This document shows, in pieces, positions 11,340-21,736 of a stretch of 64,000 nucleotides of DNA. The DNA lies in NCBI RefSeq assembly GCF_902859695.1, contig NZ_CADIJL010000003.1:1-64000 (forward strand), read 5' to 3'. A model generated the notes under the pieces. It worked only from the letters and a program-made list of their open reading frames with translations. It was not told where the DNA came from and made no database searches. The first letter of the stretch is position 1. Every line of letters starts with the position of its first letter. This stretch comes from Achromobacter ruhlandii (lineage in GTDB: Bacteria; Pseudomonadota; Gammaproteobacteria; Burkholderiales; Burkholderiaceae_B). The translations under genes were made by a program, and so were the position numbers.

Positions 11340-11504
11340 TTAGGGATGCTGGGATATCCACAGGTCCGCGCGGACGCTGTCGATGGACGGGGCGGCCAGC
11401 GCGGGCGTGGGCGAGGCCAGGGCCACCACGGCCAGTGCCAATGCCACGCCCGCCGCCGTGACGGTGCGGATCAATCGTTCGCGCAGTTGAGAAGACAGAC
11501 GCAT
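11340..11504 (-). CDS. Small secreted or membrane-anchored hypothetical protein
   Basis: 54 codons from an ATG at 11504 with an AAGGA ribosome-binding site five bases before it. The product starts MRLSSQLRERLIRTVTAAGV, then a hydrophobic stretch of alanine, leucine and valine and a signal-peptidase-like TPALAAPS around residues 33-40, leaving about 16 mature residues. I do not recognise a family. It sits between the dioxygenase (31 bases upstream) and the cysteine-synthase-like gene on the same strand. A perfect DnaA box covers 11514-11522, just before its ribosome-binding site. Confidence 0.5.
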   Translation of the reverse strand: MRLSSQLRERLIRTVTAAGVALALAVVALASPTPALAAPSIDSVRADLWISQHP

Positions 11505-11535
11505 GGCGTTCCTTGTGGATAAGTCGCGGGCCGGC

Positions 11536-12450
11536 CTAGAACGGCACGTCGCCTTCGATGGTCGTGCGGTACAGCTTGCGGCGCAGATGATCCGGCGTAC
11601 CGCCGGCCAGGTGGATCAGCGAGCGGTTGTCCCAGAACACCAGATCGTGCGGCTGCCAGCGGTGACGGTAGATGTGTTCGGGCCGCACGCTGTGCGCGAA
11701 CAGTTCGTCCAGCAATTGCCGGCTCTCGTCTTCCGGCAGGCCTTCGATGTGGGTGGTGAAGCCTTCGCTCACGAACAGGGCGCGGCGGCCATTCTCGGGA
11801 TGGGTGCGCACCACCGGATGCGATACCGCCTGCACCTGCGCCACCTGTTGCGCGCTCAGGTTGGGCCGCCAGTTGCCTTCCTTCTGCAGCTGGCCGTACT
11901 TGGCCAGGTACGAATGCACCGCGCGCTTGCCCTCGACGGCGTTGCGCAATGCGGCGGGCAGGGTGTCATAGGCCAGGTGCATGTTGGCGAACAGCGTGTC
12001 GCCGCCTTGCGCCGGCAATTCCTGCGCGTGCAGCAGCGAGCCCAGGCTGGGCAGTTCCTTGTACGAGATGTCCGAATGCCAGTACTTGCCCGCATCGCCC
12101 AGGCCGACCGGCTGGCCGTTCTCGACGATGTTGGAGACGATCAGGATCTCGGGATGATTGGCCAGGTGGAACTGGTGCAGCACGTGGATCATCAGCGGCC
12201 CGAAGCGGCGGCTGAAGTCGATGTGCTGCCGCGGCGTGATGCGCTGGTCGCGGAACACCAGCAGATGGTGGTCCAGGTGCGCCTGGTGCACGCGCTTGAA
12301 GTCGGCAGGCGACAGCTCGCGGCCCAGGTCCAGGCCGATCAGTTCGGCGCCCACCGGGCCCGGCAGCGGCCGCAGCTCGAACGCCTGCGCGGCCGGGGGC
12401 GGCGGGACAGGGGCGGCCTCTTCGCGCTGCACGGCGTTGCTCTGGGACAT
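11536..12450 (-). CDS. TauD/TfdA-family Fe(II)/2-oxoglutarate dioxygenase
   Basis: 304 residues. The family hydroxylates small acids such as taurine or aryloxyalkanoates using 2-oxoglutarate and O2. The iron triad is visible: H and D in KYWHSDISYKELPS and the distal H in WDNRSLIHLAGGTP; the downstream RRKLYRTTIEGD supplies the arginine that binds 2-oxoglutarate. An additional Pro/Ala-rich segment occupies residues 10-22. GGAG lies six bases before the ATG. No sulfonate transporter adjoins it, so taurine is not a safe substrate call. It heads a minus-strand group with the small exported protein and the cysteine-synthase-like enzyme. Confidence 0.88.
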   Translation of the reverse strand: MSQSNAVQREEAAPVPPPPAAQAFELRPLPGPVGAELIGLDLGRELSPADFKRVHQAHLDHHLLVFRDQRITPRQHIDFSRRFGPLMIHVLHQFHLANHPEILIVSNIVENGQPVGLGDAGKYWHSDISYKELPSLGSLLHAQELPAQGGDTLFANMHLAYDTLPAALRNAVEGKRAVHSYLAKYGQLQKEGNWRPNLSAQQVAQVQAVSHPVVRTHPENGRRALFVSEGFTTHIEGLPEDESRQLLDELFAHSVRPEHIYRHRWQPHDLVFWDNRSLIHLAGGTPDHLRRKLYRTTIEGDVPF

Positions 12451-12592
12451 CGGTCACTCCGGTTGGCGTGGCGGCGTTGCCGCCGGCGCTGCGGTCCATC
12501 CGCGGATGGATCAGGAATGACCGATTATGGAAAGCGCGCCTTGTATCTCAAACGAAGTTATCGGCGTTTGAACAAAGCCTGGCGTCATATAG

Positions 12593-12617
12593 AAAAACCG
12601 CCCGGAGAACCGGGCGG
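12593..12617 (-). terminator. Intrinsic terminator after the M20 amidohydrolase
   Basis: Perfect 8-bp arms CCGCCCGG (12598-12605) and CCGGGCGG (12610-12617) with a four-base AGAA loop. On the minus strand it is followed by a run of five T (12597-12593), so it ends the peptide-transport operon about 60 bases past the amidohydrolase stop. Confidence 0.88.
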
Positions 12618-12675
12618 CTTGGGGTGGCATCGCGCATAAGCAAATAACCGCAATGCCTGAAGCGCGGCGGCGCCC

Positions 12676-13878
12676 TTAATTGTGCTTGGGCAGATAGGCC
12701 TCGACCAGCTTGACCCAATACGTCGCCCCCACCGGCAGCAGCGCGTCGTTGAAGTCGTAGTTCGGATTGTGCAGCTGGCACGGCCCCATGCCGTGATAGC
12801 TCTCCATGCGATGGTCGCCGTCGCCGTTGCCCAGGAACAGATAGGTGCCGGGCAGGGCTTCCAGGAAGAACGAGAAGTCCTCTGCGCCCATGAAGGGCGG
12901 CATGTCGCGCACCACGTTCTCGGCGCCGAAGGTGTCCTCGGCCACCTGCGCGGCAAACGCGGTTTCCTTGTCCCAGTTCACCAGCGGCGGGTAGGCGCGC
13001 ACGAAGTCCAGCGTGCCGGTGCCGCCATACACCTGCGGCAGCGTGGTGGCGATGCGGCGCATGTCTTCCTCGATCTTGTCGAGCACTTCGACCGAATAGG
13101 TGCGCACCGTGCCCCGCAGCACCGCTTCGCCGGGAATCACGTTGTAGGCGTCGCCGGCGTGGATCTGCGTGATCGACAGCACCGCCTGCTCCAGCGGATT
13201 CTTGCTGCGCGAGATGACCGTCTGCAGCGCGTGCACCATGTCGGCCGCGACAATGATCGGGTCGACCGACGCATGCGGCTGCGCGGCGTGGCCGCCCACG
13301 CCCTTGATGACGATGTCCCAGCGGTTGCTCGACGCCATGGTGGGACCGGCGCGAAAGCCGAACTGGTTGACCGGCATGCCGGGCATGTTGTGAATGCCGA
13401 ACACCGCGTCACAGGGGAATTTGTCGAACAGGCCGTCCTGCATCATGGCGCGCGCGCCGGCGTTGCCGCCTTCCTCGGCCGGCTGGAAGATGAACACCAC
13501 GGTGCCGTCGAAATCGCGATGCGTGGACAGGTATTGCGCCGCACCCAGCAGCATCGTGGTGTGGCCATCGTGGCCACAGCCGTGCATGCGGCCGCTGATG
13601 GTGGACTTGTGCGCGAAGCGGTTGTGCTCGGGCATGGGCAGCGCGTCCATGTCGGCGCGCAGGCCGATGGTCTTGCCGCCGCTGCCGCCGCGCAGGACGC
13701 CGACCACGCCGGTTTTCCCCAGCCCGGTGTGGACTTCCAGCCCCCATTGCCGCAGGCGCTCGGCCACCAGGTTGGAGGTGCGCGTTTCCTGGAAGGCCAG
13801 TTCGGGATGGGCGTGGATGTCACGGCGCAGTTCGGTCAGTTCACCGTGGGCGCGTTCGATTTCGGCTAAGGTTTTCAT
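12676..13878 (-). CDS. M20-family amidohydrolase (hippurate hydrolase/aminoacylase type)
   Basis: 400 residues. M20D metallohydrolases cleave N-acyl amino acids or related amides. Metal-binding and catalytic motifs are present: HAHPELAFQE, LRADMDALPM, GCGHDGHT (residues about 100-107), PAEEGGNAGARAM, IHNMPGMP, GGHAAQPH in the dimerisation lid, and the C-terminal MGAEDFSFF. No signal peptide, so cytoplasmic. It lies about 130 bases after the ABC importer genes in the same direction and ends at a strong terminator, suggesting it processes the imported peptide-like substrate. Confidence 0.92.
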   Translation of the reverse strand: MKTLAEIERAHGELTELRRDIHAHPELAFQETRTSNLVAERLRQWGLEVHTGLGKTGVVGVLRGGSGGKTIGLRADMDALPMPEHNRFAHKSTISGRMHGCGHDGHTTMLLGAAQYLSTHRDFDGTVVFIFQPAEEGGNAGARAMMQDGLFDKFPCDAVFGIHNMPGMPVNQFGFRAGPTMASSNRWDIVIKGVGGHAAQPHASVDPIIVAADMVHALQTVISRSKNPLEQAVLSITQIHAGDAYNVIPGEAVLRGTVRTYSVEVLDKIEEDMRRIATTLPQVYGGTGTLDFVRAYPPLVNWDKETAFAAQVAEDTFGAENVVRDMPPFMGAEDFSFFLEALPGTYLFLGNGDGDHRMESYHGMGPCQLHNPNYDFNDALLPVGATYWVKLVEAYLPKHN

Positions 13879-14010
13879 GGCGGTGGATAGGCGGAAGAGA
13901 ATAGGGCGGAAAGGACAGGACGCAAACGAGAGAAAGGATGTCGTATGACAGCGTATCGGAAAATTCTCGCGCCCGTCGCCGACCGCGTCCAGCGTTGTTA
14001 CGGATTGGCG

Positions 14011-15023
<1,013 letters not shown>

Positions 15024-15027
<4 letters not shown>

Positions 15028-16019
15028 TGGACCTCCGGCGCGCCGGCATGCCAGCAACGCACCCATTGCGACGGGCGCACTTCCACGGGCTGCGGTTCGG
15101 TCAGACAGGCCTCGCTGGCACGCGGGCAACGCCCGCGGAACGCACAGCCCTGCGGCAGGTTCAGCAACGACGGCGTCATGCCGGGAATCGGCACCAGCGG
15201 CCGGCCGCGCGATTCCGGCGTCGGAATCGAGGCGATCAGGCCGTGCGTGTAGGGATGCATCGGATGGCTGATGACGTCGCGCGTGCTGCCGGTCTCGACC
15301 ACGCGGCCGGCGTACATCACCGACACGCGGTCGGCCAGGCCCGCCACCACCGCCAGGTCGTGCGTGATCCACACCAGGCCGGTGCCGGTCTCGCGGCACA
15401 GCTTCTGCACTTCGAACAGGATCTGCCCCTGGATGGTCACGTCCAGCGCCGTGGTGGGCTCGTCGGCAATGATGACGCGCGGTGAATTCAGCAGCGCGAT
15501 CGCGATCGCCACGCGTTGCCGCATGCCGCCGGACAACTGGTGCGGATAGGTGCGCAGGCGTTCCTGCGGCGACGGAATGCCGACCATCGTCAGCGTCTGC
15601 AGGGCGCGCTCACGCGCCTGTTCGCGCGATACCTTGTGGTGCGCCTGCACCGCTTCGATCATCTGCGTATCGACGCGCAGCACCGGGTTCAGCGTCATCA
15701 TCGGGTCCTGGAAGATCATAGCGATCTCCTGGCCCCGCAGTTGCCGCCAGCGCGCCGGCGACGCGCCGCGCAGGTCCTCGCCGTTCAGGCGCAGTTCGCC
15801 CTCGACGATGCGGCCGGGCTCGTCCAGCAGGCCCATCAGCGAGAAGCCGGTGATGCTCTTGCCCGACCCGGATTCACCCACCAGCCCCAGGATCTCGCCC
15901 TCGGCCAGCGTCAGGTCGACGCCATCGACCGCCTTGACCACGCCGTTACGGGTGAAGAAATGCGTCTTCAGTCCGCGCACATCGAGGACCGGCGACTTTT
16001 CCACAGCTTGTATCTGCAT
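15024..16019 (-). CDS. Peptide/nickel-type ABC transporter ATP-binding protein (OppD/DppD-like)
   Basis: 331 residues from MQIQAVEKSPVLDVRGLKTHF. Walker A GESGSGKSI, signature LSGGMRQRVAIAIALL, Walker B VIIADEPTTALDVT, and the C-terminal GCAFRGRCPRASEAC cysteine region. The Walker A serine-isoleucine ending (GKSI rather than GKST) is common in OppD. It starts 11 bases after the second permease gene ends. Together with the next gene it should form the heterodimeric motor of the importer. Confidence 0.94.
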
Positions 16020-16030
16020 CGCGTCCGCCC

Positions 16031-16948
16031 TCAATTCGCGTGGCGCGGGTTGAGCACATCGCGCAGGTGGTCGCCCACCAGGTTGATGGCGATGATGGCC
16101 AGCGCCAGCGCGATGCCGGGGAAGAACGAGATCCAGTACTGGCCCGACAGCAGGTACTCGAAGCCGTTGTAGATCAGCATGCCCAGCGACGGCTCGGTCA
16201 CCGGCACGCCCACGCCCAGGAACGACAGCGTGGCTTCCAGCGCGATGGCGTGTGCCAGGTCGATGGTGGCGATCACGATCAGCGGCGGCATGCAGTTGGG
16301 CAGCACGTGGCGGAACAGTACCCGCCCCCACGACAGCGACATGCAGCGCGCCGCCTCGACGTATTCCTTGCCGCGTTCGACCAATGCGGCGCCGCGCGCG
16401 GCGCGGGCGAAATAGGCCCACTGCACCACGATCAGCGCGATGATCACCTTATCCACACCCTTGCCCAGGATCGCCAGCAGCATCAACGCCACCAGGATCG
16501 CCGGGAACGACAACTGGATATCCACAATGCGCATCAGCAGCGCGTCGATGCGCCCGCCGAAGTACGCCGCGATCAGCCCCACCGTGGCGCCGATGCCGAA
16601 GGCGGCCAGCACCGACACGGTGGCCACCAGCAGGCTGGTGCGCATGCCGTACAGGATCGCCGACAACAGGTCGCGCGCCTGGCCATCGGTGCCCAGCCAG
16701 TAATGCATGCTGCCGTCGCCGCTTTCGCTGCCGGGCTTGAGCTTGGAATCCATGATGTCCAGCGTCGCCAGGTCATACGGATTCTGCGGCGCGATCCACG
16801 GCGCCAGCAAGGCGGCGCCCACGATCAGCACCAGCATCACCAGGCCCAGCGTGGCCAGCTTGCTGGCGAAGAAATCGCCCACGAAACGGCGCCACGGCGT
16901 CTGTTCCCTGGCGGCGGCGGGTACGGCAGCAGTCACGGGGGCGGTCAT
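16031..16948 (-). CDS. Peptide-type ABC transporter permease (OppC/DppC-like)
   Basis: 305 residues with about six membrane segments: one after residue 30 (LATLGLVMLVLIVGAALLAPWIA), the rest between 100 and 290. The N-terminal OppC domain and the LGTDGQARDLLSAILYGMRTSL block are standard for the DppC family, as is the cytoplasmic EAA loop EYVEAARCMSLSWGRVLFRHVLPN. The start overlaps the stop of the first permease by four bases. A perfect DnaA box occurs inside the gene at 16449-16457. Confidence 0.94.
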   Translation of the reverse strand: MTAPVTAAVPAAAREQTPWRRFVGDFFASKLATLGLVMLVLIVGAALLAPWIAPQNPYDLATLDIMDSKLKPGSESGDGSMHYWLGTDGQARDLLSAILYGMRTSLLVATVSVLAAFGIGATVGLIAAYFGGRIDALLMRIVDIQLSFPAILVALMLLAILGKGVDKVIIALIVVQWAYFARAARGAALVERGKEYVEAARCMSLSWGRVLFRHVLPNCMPPLIVIATIDLAHAIALEATLSFLGVGVPVTEPSLGMLIYNGFEYLLSGQYWISFFPGIALALAIIAINLVGDHLRDVLNPRHAN

Positions 16949-17919
16949 CGGCGGCTATCCAGGCGTACGCGGGGATCCAGCACCGTATAGATGATGTCCA
17001 CCACGAGGTTCAGCATCACAAGGAAGAACACGATCAGCAGCAGGTACGCCACCACCACCGGCCGGTCCAGGTTGATGATGGAGTCGATCAGCAGCTTGCC
17101 CATGCCGGGCCACGAGAACACCGTCTCGGTCACCACCGCGAAGGCCATCACCTGGCCGAACTCCAGGCCCGCCACGGTGACCACCGGGATCAGGATGTTC
17201 TTGAGCAGGTGCACGCCCAGCACGCGCTTTTCCGAAAGCCCCTTGGCGCGCGCGAACTTGATGTAGTCCATCGGCAGCGCCTCGCGCGTGGCGGCGCGCG
17301 TCACGCGGATGATCATGGCGCACTTGGCGAAGGCGATGGTGGCGGCCGGCAGCGCCAGGCTCAGCCAGCCATCCAGCGTCAGCACGCTCAGCTGCAGCGA
17401 ACCGATGCTGACGGTCTGGCCGCGGCCGCCGGCCGGCACCCAGCCCAGCATCACCGCGAACACCATGATGAGCATCAGGCCCACCCAGAAATTGGGCAGC
17501 GAGAAGCCCAGCACCGATCCGGTCATGATGGCGCGCGAGCCGGCCGCCTTGGGCTTGAGGCCCGCGATGATGCCCAGCGGCACCCCGATCAGCACCGACA
17601 GCAGCATGGCCACACAGGCCAGCTCGACGGTGGCCGGCATGCGCTCCAGGATCAGGCGCATGGCCGGCTCGCCGGTCAGGAAGCTGTTGCCGAAATCGCC
17701 GCGCACCGCCTGGCCCATGAAGATCAGGTACTGCCGCCACAGCGGCAGGTCCAGGCCAAGCGAGGCGCGGATGGCGGCGCGCTGCGCCTCGGTGGCCTCC
17801 GGACTGGCCAGCATCGATACCGGATCGCCGACCATGTAGATGCCGGCGAAGACCAGCGCCGACATGACCAGCATGACGACGATGGTTTGCAGCAGTCTTC
17901 GTACGATTGTCGCTAGCAC
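16945..17919 (-). CDS. Peptide-type ABC transporter permease (OppB/DppB-like)
   Basis: 324 residues. TM1 (LLQTIVVMLVMSALVFAGIYMVGDP) is followed by the DppB-type periplasmic segment, then five more membrane spans. The EAA loop is DYIKFARAKGLSEKRVLGVHLLKNILIPVVTVAG, and the WPGMGKLLIDSIINLDRPVV segment is a DppB signature. The start is a GTG at 17919. It follows the binding-protein gene by 22 bases. Confidence 0.93.
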   Translation of the reverse strand: MLATIVRRLLQTIVVMLVMSALVFAGIYMVGDPVSMLASPEATEAQRAAIRASLGLDLPLWRQYLIFMGQAVRGDFGNSFLTGEPAMRLILERMPATVELACVAMLLSVLIGVPLGIIAGLKPKAAGSRAIMTGSVLGFSLPNFWVGLMLIMVFAVMLGWVPAGGRGQTVSIGSLQLSVLTLDGWLSLALPAATIAFAKCAMIIRVTRAATREALPMDYIKFARAKGLSEKRVLGVHLLKNILIPVVTVAGLEFGQVMAFAVVTETVFSWPGMGKLLIDSIINLDRPVVVAYLLLIVFFLVMLNLVVDIIYTVLDPRVRLDSRR

Positions 17920-17941
17920 GTCATACCGCCCGCTGCGCGCA

Positions 17942-19531
17942 TTACTTCTTCAGCGTTGCGAACTGCGCCAGCGTGACCTGGTCGGGACGGCCCTGGTAGC
18001 GGATGTCGTTCTTCATCGCCCACACCGACAGCTCGAAGTGCACCGGCAGCATCGCGAAGTCGTCCATGGCGATGTTGCTGGCCTTGGACAGCAGCTCGGC
18101 GCGCTTGGCGTCATCCATGGTGGACGAGGCTTCCTTGACCAACTCGTCCATCTTGGGATTCGAGTAGCGGCTGCGGTTGGTGGTGCCCAGGCCGGCTTCC
18201 GGATTGCGCGTCACCAGGAGCGAAGTCAGCGCGTTCGACATCTCGCCGCTGGTCACCGACCAGCCGGCCAGATAGGCCGAGAATGCATAGCTGTCGCGGT
18301 TCTTGAAGAACACCGGCGGCGCCATGGCGTCGACGCTGGTCTTCACGCCCACGCGGGTCCACATCGAGGCGATCGCCTGCGCCACCTTGGAGTCGTTGAC
18401 GTAGCGGCCCGAGGGCGAGCCCAGCGTGATCGAGAAACCGTTGGGATAGCCGGCTTCCTTCAGCAGCGCCTTGGCCTTTTCGACATCGGCCTTGGGCGCC
18501 TTGGAATGTTCCTTGCTGGAACCGAACATGGGGTAGGGCAGCAGATTGCCGGCGGGCAGCGCCACGCCCCCCATCACGCGCTCGACCAGCGCATCGCGGT
18601 TGATCGCCAGCGACAGCGCTTCGCGCACGCGCTTGTCTTTCAACGGATTCTTGTCGGTGCCCTGGATGCCGGGCGAGGGCTCGGCGTACTGGTCCAGCGC
18701 CACGTACACCACGCGCACCGACGGCGTCTCTTCGACGTACAGCTTCTTGTCGCCCTTGAGCTTGGGCAGGTCATCGGTCGGGGGATCCTCGATCATGTCG
18801 ACATCGCCGGCCAGCAGGGCGGCCACACGCGCCGCGGCATTGCTGATCGGGCGATAGATCACCTTGTCCCACACGGGCTTCTTGCCCCAGTAGTTTTCAT
18901 TGCGCGCCAGCACGAATTCGGCGCCGCGCTTCCACGAGACGAACTTGTAGGGACCGGTGCCGATGAGGCCGTCGCCGCTGTTCAATTCGGTGGTGGTCTT
19001 GCCTTCGGCCGCGGGGCCGGAGGCGGCCTTCTTCGACATGATGGGCAGTTGCGCCAGGTTCACCAGCAGGTTCGGCGCCACTTCCTTGGTGGTGATGCGC
19101 AGGGTCATCGGATCCACCGCTTCGGCCTTGGCCACCGAACCCAGGTAGAGCGTGAACGGCGACGGGCTGTTCGGCACCTTGGGCACGCGGTCATAGGTGA
19201 AGACCACGTCTTCGGCGGTGAACGGCGACCCATCGGAGAATTTGACGCCTGGCCGCAGCTTGAAGGTCCACACCTTGCCGTCGACGGTCCAGGATTCGGC
19301 CAGCGCGGGCACCGGCTTGAGCTGCGCGTCGGTGGCCACCAGCGTGTCGAAGATGGTCTGGGATATCTGGGTGTTCGGCGTCAGCGCGTGATACTGCGGA
19401 TCCATCGACGATGGCTCGGTCTTCAGCCCGATCACCAGATCGCGCGCCAGCGCCGAATTGAGGGTGCCGAAGGCCAATAGAACCGCTACCGAACCACAGG
19501 CCAACGCACGCGAAAACCGAGATGCCATCAT
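17942..19531 (-). CDS. Periplasmic peptide/substrate-binding protein (SBP family 5)
   Basis: 529 residues, with a signal peptide (basic start, hydrophobic core, cleavage near SALA-RD around residue 29) and an SBP_bac_5 mature part: GLKTEPSSMDPQYHALTPN, WTFKLRPGVKFSDGSPFTAEDVVFTYDRV, RDALVERVMGG. It should deliver an oligopeptide-like ligand to the importer encoded next. Two ATGs occur in a row; GGGAG lies three bases before the first and six before the second, so 19528 may be the true start. It is first in the operon, divergent from mnmE by 112 bases. Confidence 0.93.
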   Translation of the reverse strand: MMASRFSRALACGSVAVLLAFGTLNSALARDLVIGLKTEPSSMDPQYHALTPNTQISQTIFDTLVATDAQLKPVPALAESWTVDGKVWTFKLRPGVKFSDGSPFTAEDVVFTYDRVPKVPNSPSPFTLYLGSVAKAEAVDPMTLRITTKEVAPNLLVNLAQLPIMSKKAASGPAAEGKTTTELNSGDGLIGTGPYKFVSWKRGAEFVLARNENYWGKKPVWDKVIYRPISNAAARVAALLAGDVDMIEDPPTDDLPKLKGDKKLYVEETPSVRVVYVALDQYAEPSPGIQGTDKNPLKDKRVREALSLAINRDALVERVMGGVALPAGNLLPYPMFGSSKEHSKAPKADVEKAKALLKEAGYPNGFSITLGSPSGRYVNDSKVAQAIASMWTRVGVKTSVDAMAPPVFFKNRDSYAFSAYLAGWSVTSGEMSNALTSLLVTRNPEAGLGTTNRSRYSNPKMDELVKEASSTMDDAKRAELLSKASNIAMDDFAMLPVHFELSVWAMKNDIRYQGRPDQVTLAQFATLKK

Positions 19532-19643
19532 GATCTCCCAGGGATGTTTCGGGTTTTAAACCTCTGGCGCACCTTAACCAGCAAACAAGGCCCCGCGCAA
19601 CAGTTATATTCCCCTATTGTCCTTGCCTCGCGTTGTCCCCGAT

Positions 19644-20996
19644 ATGTCCGTCCATGCCCCTATTGCCGCCATTGCCACCGCCCCCGGAAGAGGCGGCATC
19701 GGCGTCGTGCGCGTTTCTGGTGCGGACCTGTCCGAATTGGTGCGTCGCCTGTTCCAGCGCGAACTCACGCCCCGCCATGCGCACTATCTGCCGTTCAAGG
19801 CGGTCGATGGCGAGCTGCTCGACGAAGGCATCGCGCTGTACTTCAAGGGACCGCATTCCTACACCGGCGAAGACGTGCTCGAACTGCAAGGCCACGGCGG
19901 CCCCGCGGTGCTGCGACGCGTGCTCGACAGCTGCCTGGCGGCGGGCCGCGACCTCGGGCTGCGGCTGGCCGAGCCGGGTGAGTTCACCCGCCGCGCGTTC
20001 CTCAATGACCGCATGGATCTGGCGCAGGCCGAAGCGGTCGCCGACCTGATCGAGGCCTCTTCGGTGGCGGCCGCGCGCGGCGCCATGGCCTCGCTGTCGG
20101 GCGACTTCTCGGCGCGCGTCAACGACCTGTCCGACCGCATCATTCACCTGCGCATGCTGGTCGAGGCCACGCTCGATTTTCCCGAAGAGGAAATCGACTT
20201 CCTTGAGAAATACCAGGCGCGCCCCACGCTGGAAAAGCTGGCCGGCGACCTCGGTCATCTCATCGCCCAGGCGCGCCAGGGCGTGATCCTGCGCGAAGGT
20301 CTGCATGTGGTGCTGGCGGGCCAGCCCAACGTCGGCAAATCCAGCCTGCTGAACGCGCTGGCCGGCGACGACGTCGCCATCGTCACGCCGATCGCCGGCA
20401 CCACGCGCGACAAAGTGGTGCAGCAGATCCATATCGACGGCGTGCCGCTGCACATCGTCGACACCGCCGGCCTGCGCGAAACCGAAGACACGGTGGAGAG
20501 CATCGGCATCGCCCGCAGCTGGCAGGAAATCGAACGCGCCGACGTCATCCTGCACCTGCAAGACGCCACCCAGCCGGGCGACGAACTGGACGCGCAGATC
20601 ACCGCGCGCCTGCCGCCGCGCACGCCGGTATTGAAGGTTTTCAACAAGGTGGACCTGTTATCCACAGCGTTTGTCGCCGGTCCCGACGAACTGGGCATTT
20701 CCGCCAAGCGCGGCGCCGGCCTGGACGCGTTGCGGGCCGAACTGCTGCGCATCGCCGGCTGGAATCCCGGCGCCGAGTCGCCCTGGCTGGCGCGCGAGCG
20801 CCATCTGCACGCGCTACAGGAGGCCGCCGACCACCTGGCGCTGGCGGCCGAGCACGCCGAACAGGACGACCGCGTGCTGGACCTGTTCGCCGAGGAACTA
20901 CGGCTGGCGCATGACAGCCTGTCGAGCATCACCGGAAAGTTCACCAGCGACGATTTGCTGGGCGAGATCTTCTCAAGCTTCTGCATCGGGAAATAG
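19644..20996 (+). CDS. mnmE: tRNA uridine-5-carboxymethylaminomethyl modification GTPase MnmE
   Basis: 450 residues from [20 protein letters not shown]. The N-terminal folate-binding domain is followed by a helical domain with an embedded G domain: P-loop GQPNVGKSS (226-234), [20 protein letters not shown] and NKVD. The C-terminal FCIGK (446-450) holds the catalytic cysteine. It works with MnmG, encoded at 34.4 kb, to modify wobble U34. A perfect DnaA box lies within the gene at 20658-20666. An in-frame TTG further upstream is not supported by the family. Confidence 0.97.
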   Translation: MSVHAPIAAIATAPGRGGIGVVRVSGADLSELVRRLFQRELTPRHAHYLPFKAVDGELLDEGIALYFKGPHSYTGEDVLELQGHGGPAVLRRVLDSCLAAGRDLGLRLAEPGEFTRRAFLNDRMDLAQAEAVADLIEASSVAAARGAMASLSGDFSARVNDLSDRIIHLRMLVEATLDFPEEEIDFLEKYQARPTLEKLAGDLGHLIAQARQGVILREGLHVVLAGQPNVGKSSLLNALAGDDVAIVTPIAGTTRDKVVQQIHIDGVPLHIVDTAGLRETEDTVESIGIARSWQEIERADVILHLQDATQPGDELDAQITARLPPRTPVLKVFNKVDLLSTAFVAGPDELGISAKRGAGLDALRAELLRIAGWNPGAESPWLARERHLHALQEAADHLALAAEHAEQDDRVLDLFAEELRLAHDSLSSITGKFTSDDLLGEIFSSFCIGK

Positions 20997-21001
20997 CGCT
21001 C

Positions 21002-21472
21002 ATGGCCGCCTCAGCCAGTACGCCTCACCGGATCCGCCCGGCGACGGTCGATGACCTGGCGGCGGTCGAACGCATCGTCCACGACGCCTACCGTCATTAC
21101 GTGGCGCGCATCGGCGCCACGCCGGGACCGATGCGCGACGATTACCGCATGCGCATCGCGCAGGGTCAGACGCAGGTGCTGGAAGACGAGACCGGCATCC
21201 AGGCCGTGCTGGTCCTGGTGCGCGAAGCGGATTGCCTGTTGCTCGACAATGTGGCGGTGTCGCCTGGCGCGCAAGGGCGCGGCTATGGCCGCGCGTTGAT
21301 GCAATGGGCGGAAATCGCGGCGCGGCAGGCCGGGTATCGCCGCATCCGGCTCTATACCCAGGAAGCGATGAGCGAGAACATCGCCATCTATCAGCGCTAT
21401 GGCTATGTCGAAACGCATCGCGCCGAAGAGATCGGCCTGAAGCGCGTATTCATGGCCAAGCGCCTGGATTGA
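21002..21472 (+). CDS. GNAT-family N-acetyltransferase
   Basis: 156 residues, single GNAT domain. The acetyl-CoA pyrophosphate loop reads VSPGAQGRGYGRALM (motif A), preceded by strand LLLDNVAV and followed by RRIRLYTQEAMSENIAIYQRYGYVE (motif B with the usual N..Y). Substrate cannot be told from sequence. It starts 5 bases after the mnmE stop, so it is probably co-transcribed. A near-perfect inverted repeat follows at 21481-21508. Confidence 0.9.
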   Translation: MAASASTPHRIRPATVDDLAAVERIVHDAYRHYVARIGATPGPMRDDYRMRIAQGQTQVLEDETGIQAVLVLVREADCLLLDNVAVSPGAQGRGYGRALMQWAEIAARQAGYRRIRLYTQEAMSENIAIYQRYGYVETHRAEEIGLKRVFMAKRLD

Positions 21473-21480
21473 TCAGCTCG

Positions 21481-21508
21481 AAATAAATGAGCAATAGCTC
21501 ACTTATTT
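21481..21508. repeat. 12-bp inverted repeat after the GNAT gene
   Basis: Arms AAATAAATGAGC (21481-21492) and GCTCACTTATTT (21497-21508), 11 of 12 paired, four-base loop. A-tract follows on plus, giving a T-tract on the minus side, so it could end minus-strand transcription from clcA or act in both directions. A related shorter palindrome occurs at 21684-21697. Confidence 0.6.
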
Positions 21509-21683
21509 AAAAAACCCCACGCCGCTGGCGACTGCAAATCCATCCACGGCCGTTTCGCCACGACAGGTTGACGTCGCTCGTCAAGGCCACCGATTTCGAC
21601 GTCAATGACGACCGGCAGAACGAAGGAATCCAGCGCCCATCTCCCTCCGCTCTCATTCATCAACATCCATTCCAAAAAATATA

Positions 21684-21697
21684 TGAGCTTTTGCTCA
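21684..21697. repeat. Short palindrome related to the 21481 repeat
   Basis: TGAGC-TTTT-GCTCA. The same GAGC...GCTC core appears in the inverted repeat 190 bases to the left. The surrounding 21.5-21.73 kb stretch is noticeably AT-richer than its neighbours and holds no gene I can support. Confidence 0.45.
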
Positions 21698-21736
21698 CAC
21701 CTATTTTCATGGGACTTTTCATAAAAAACACGCGAA

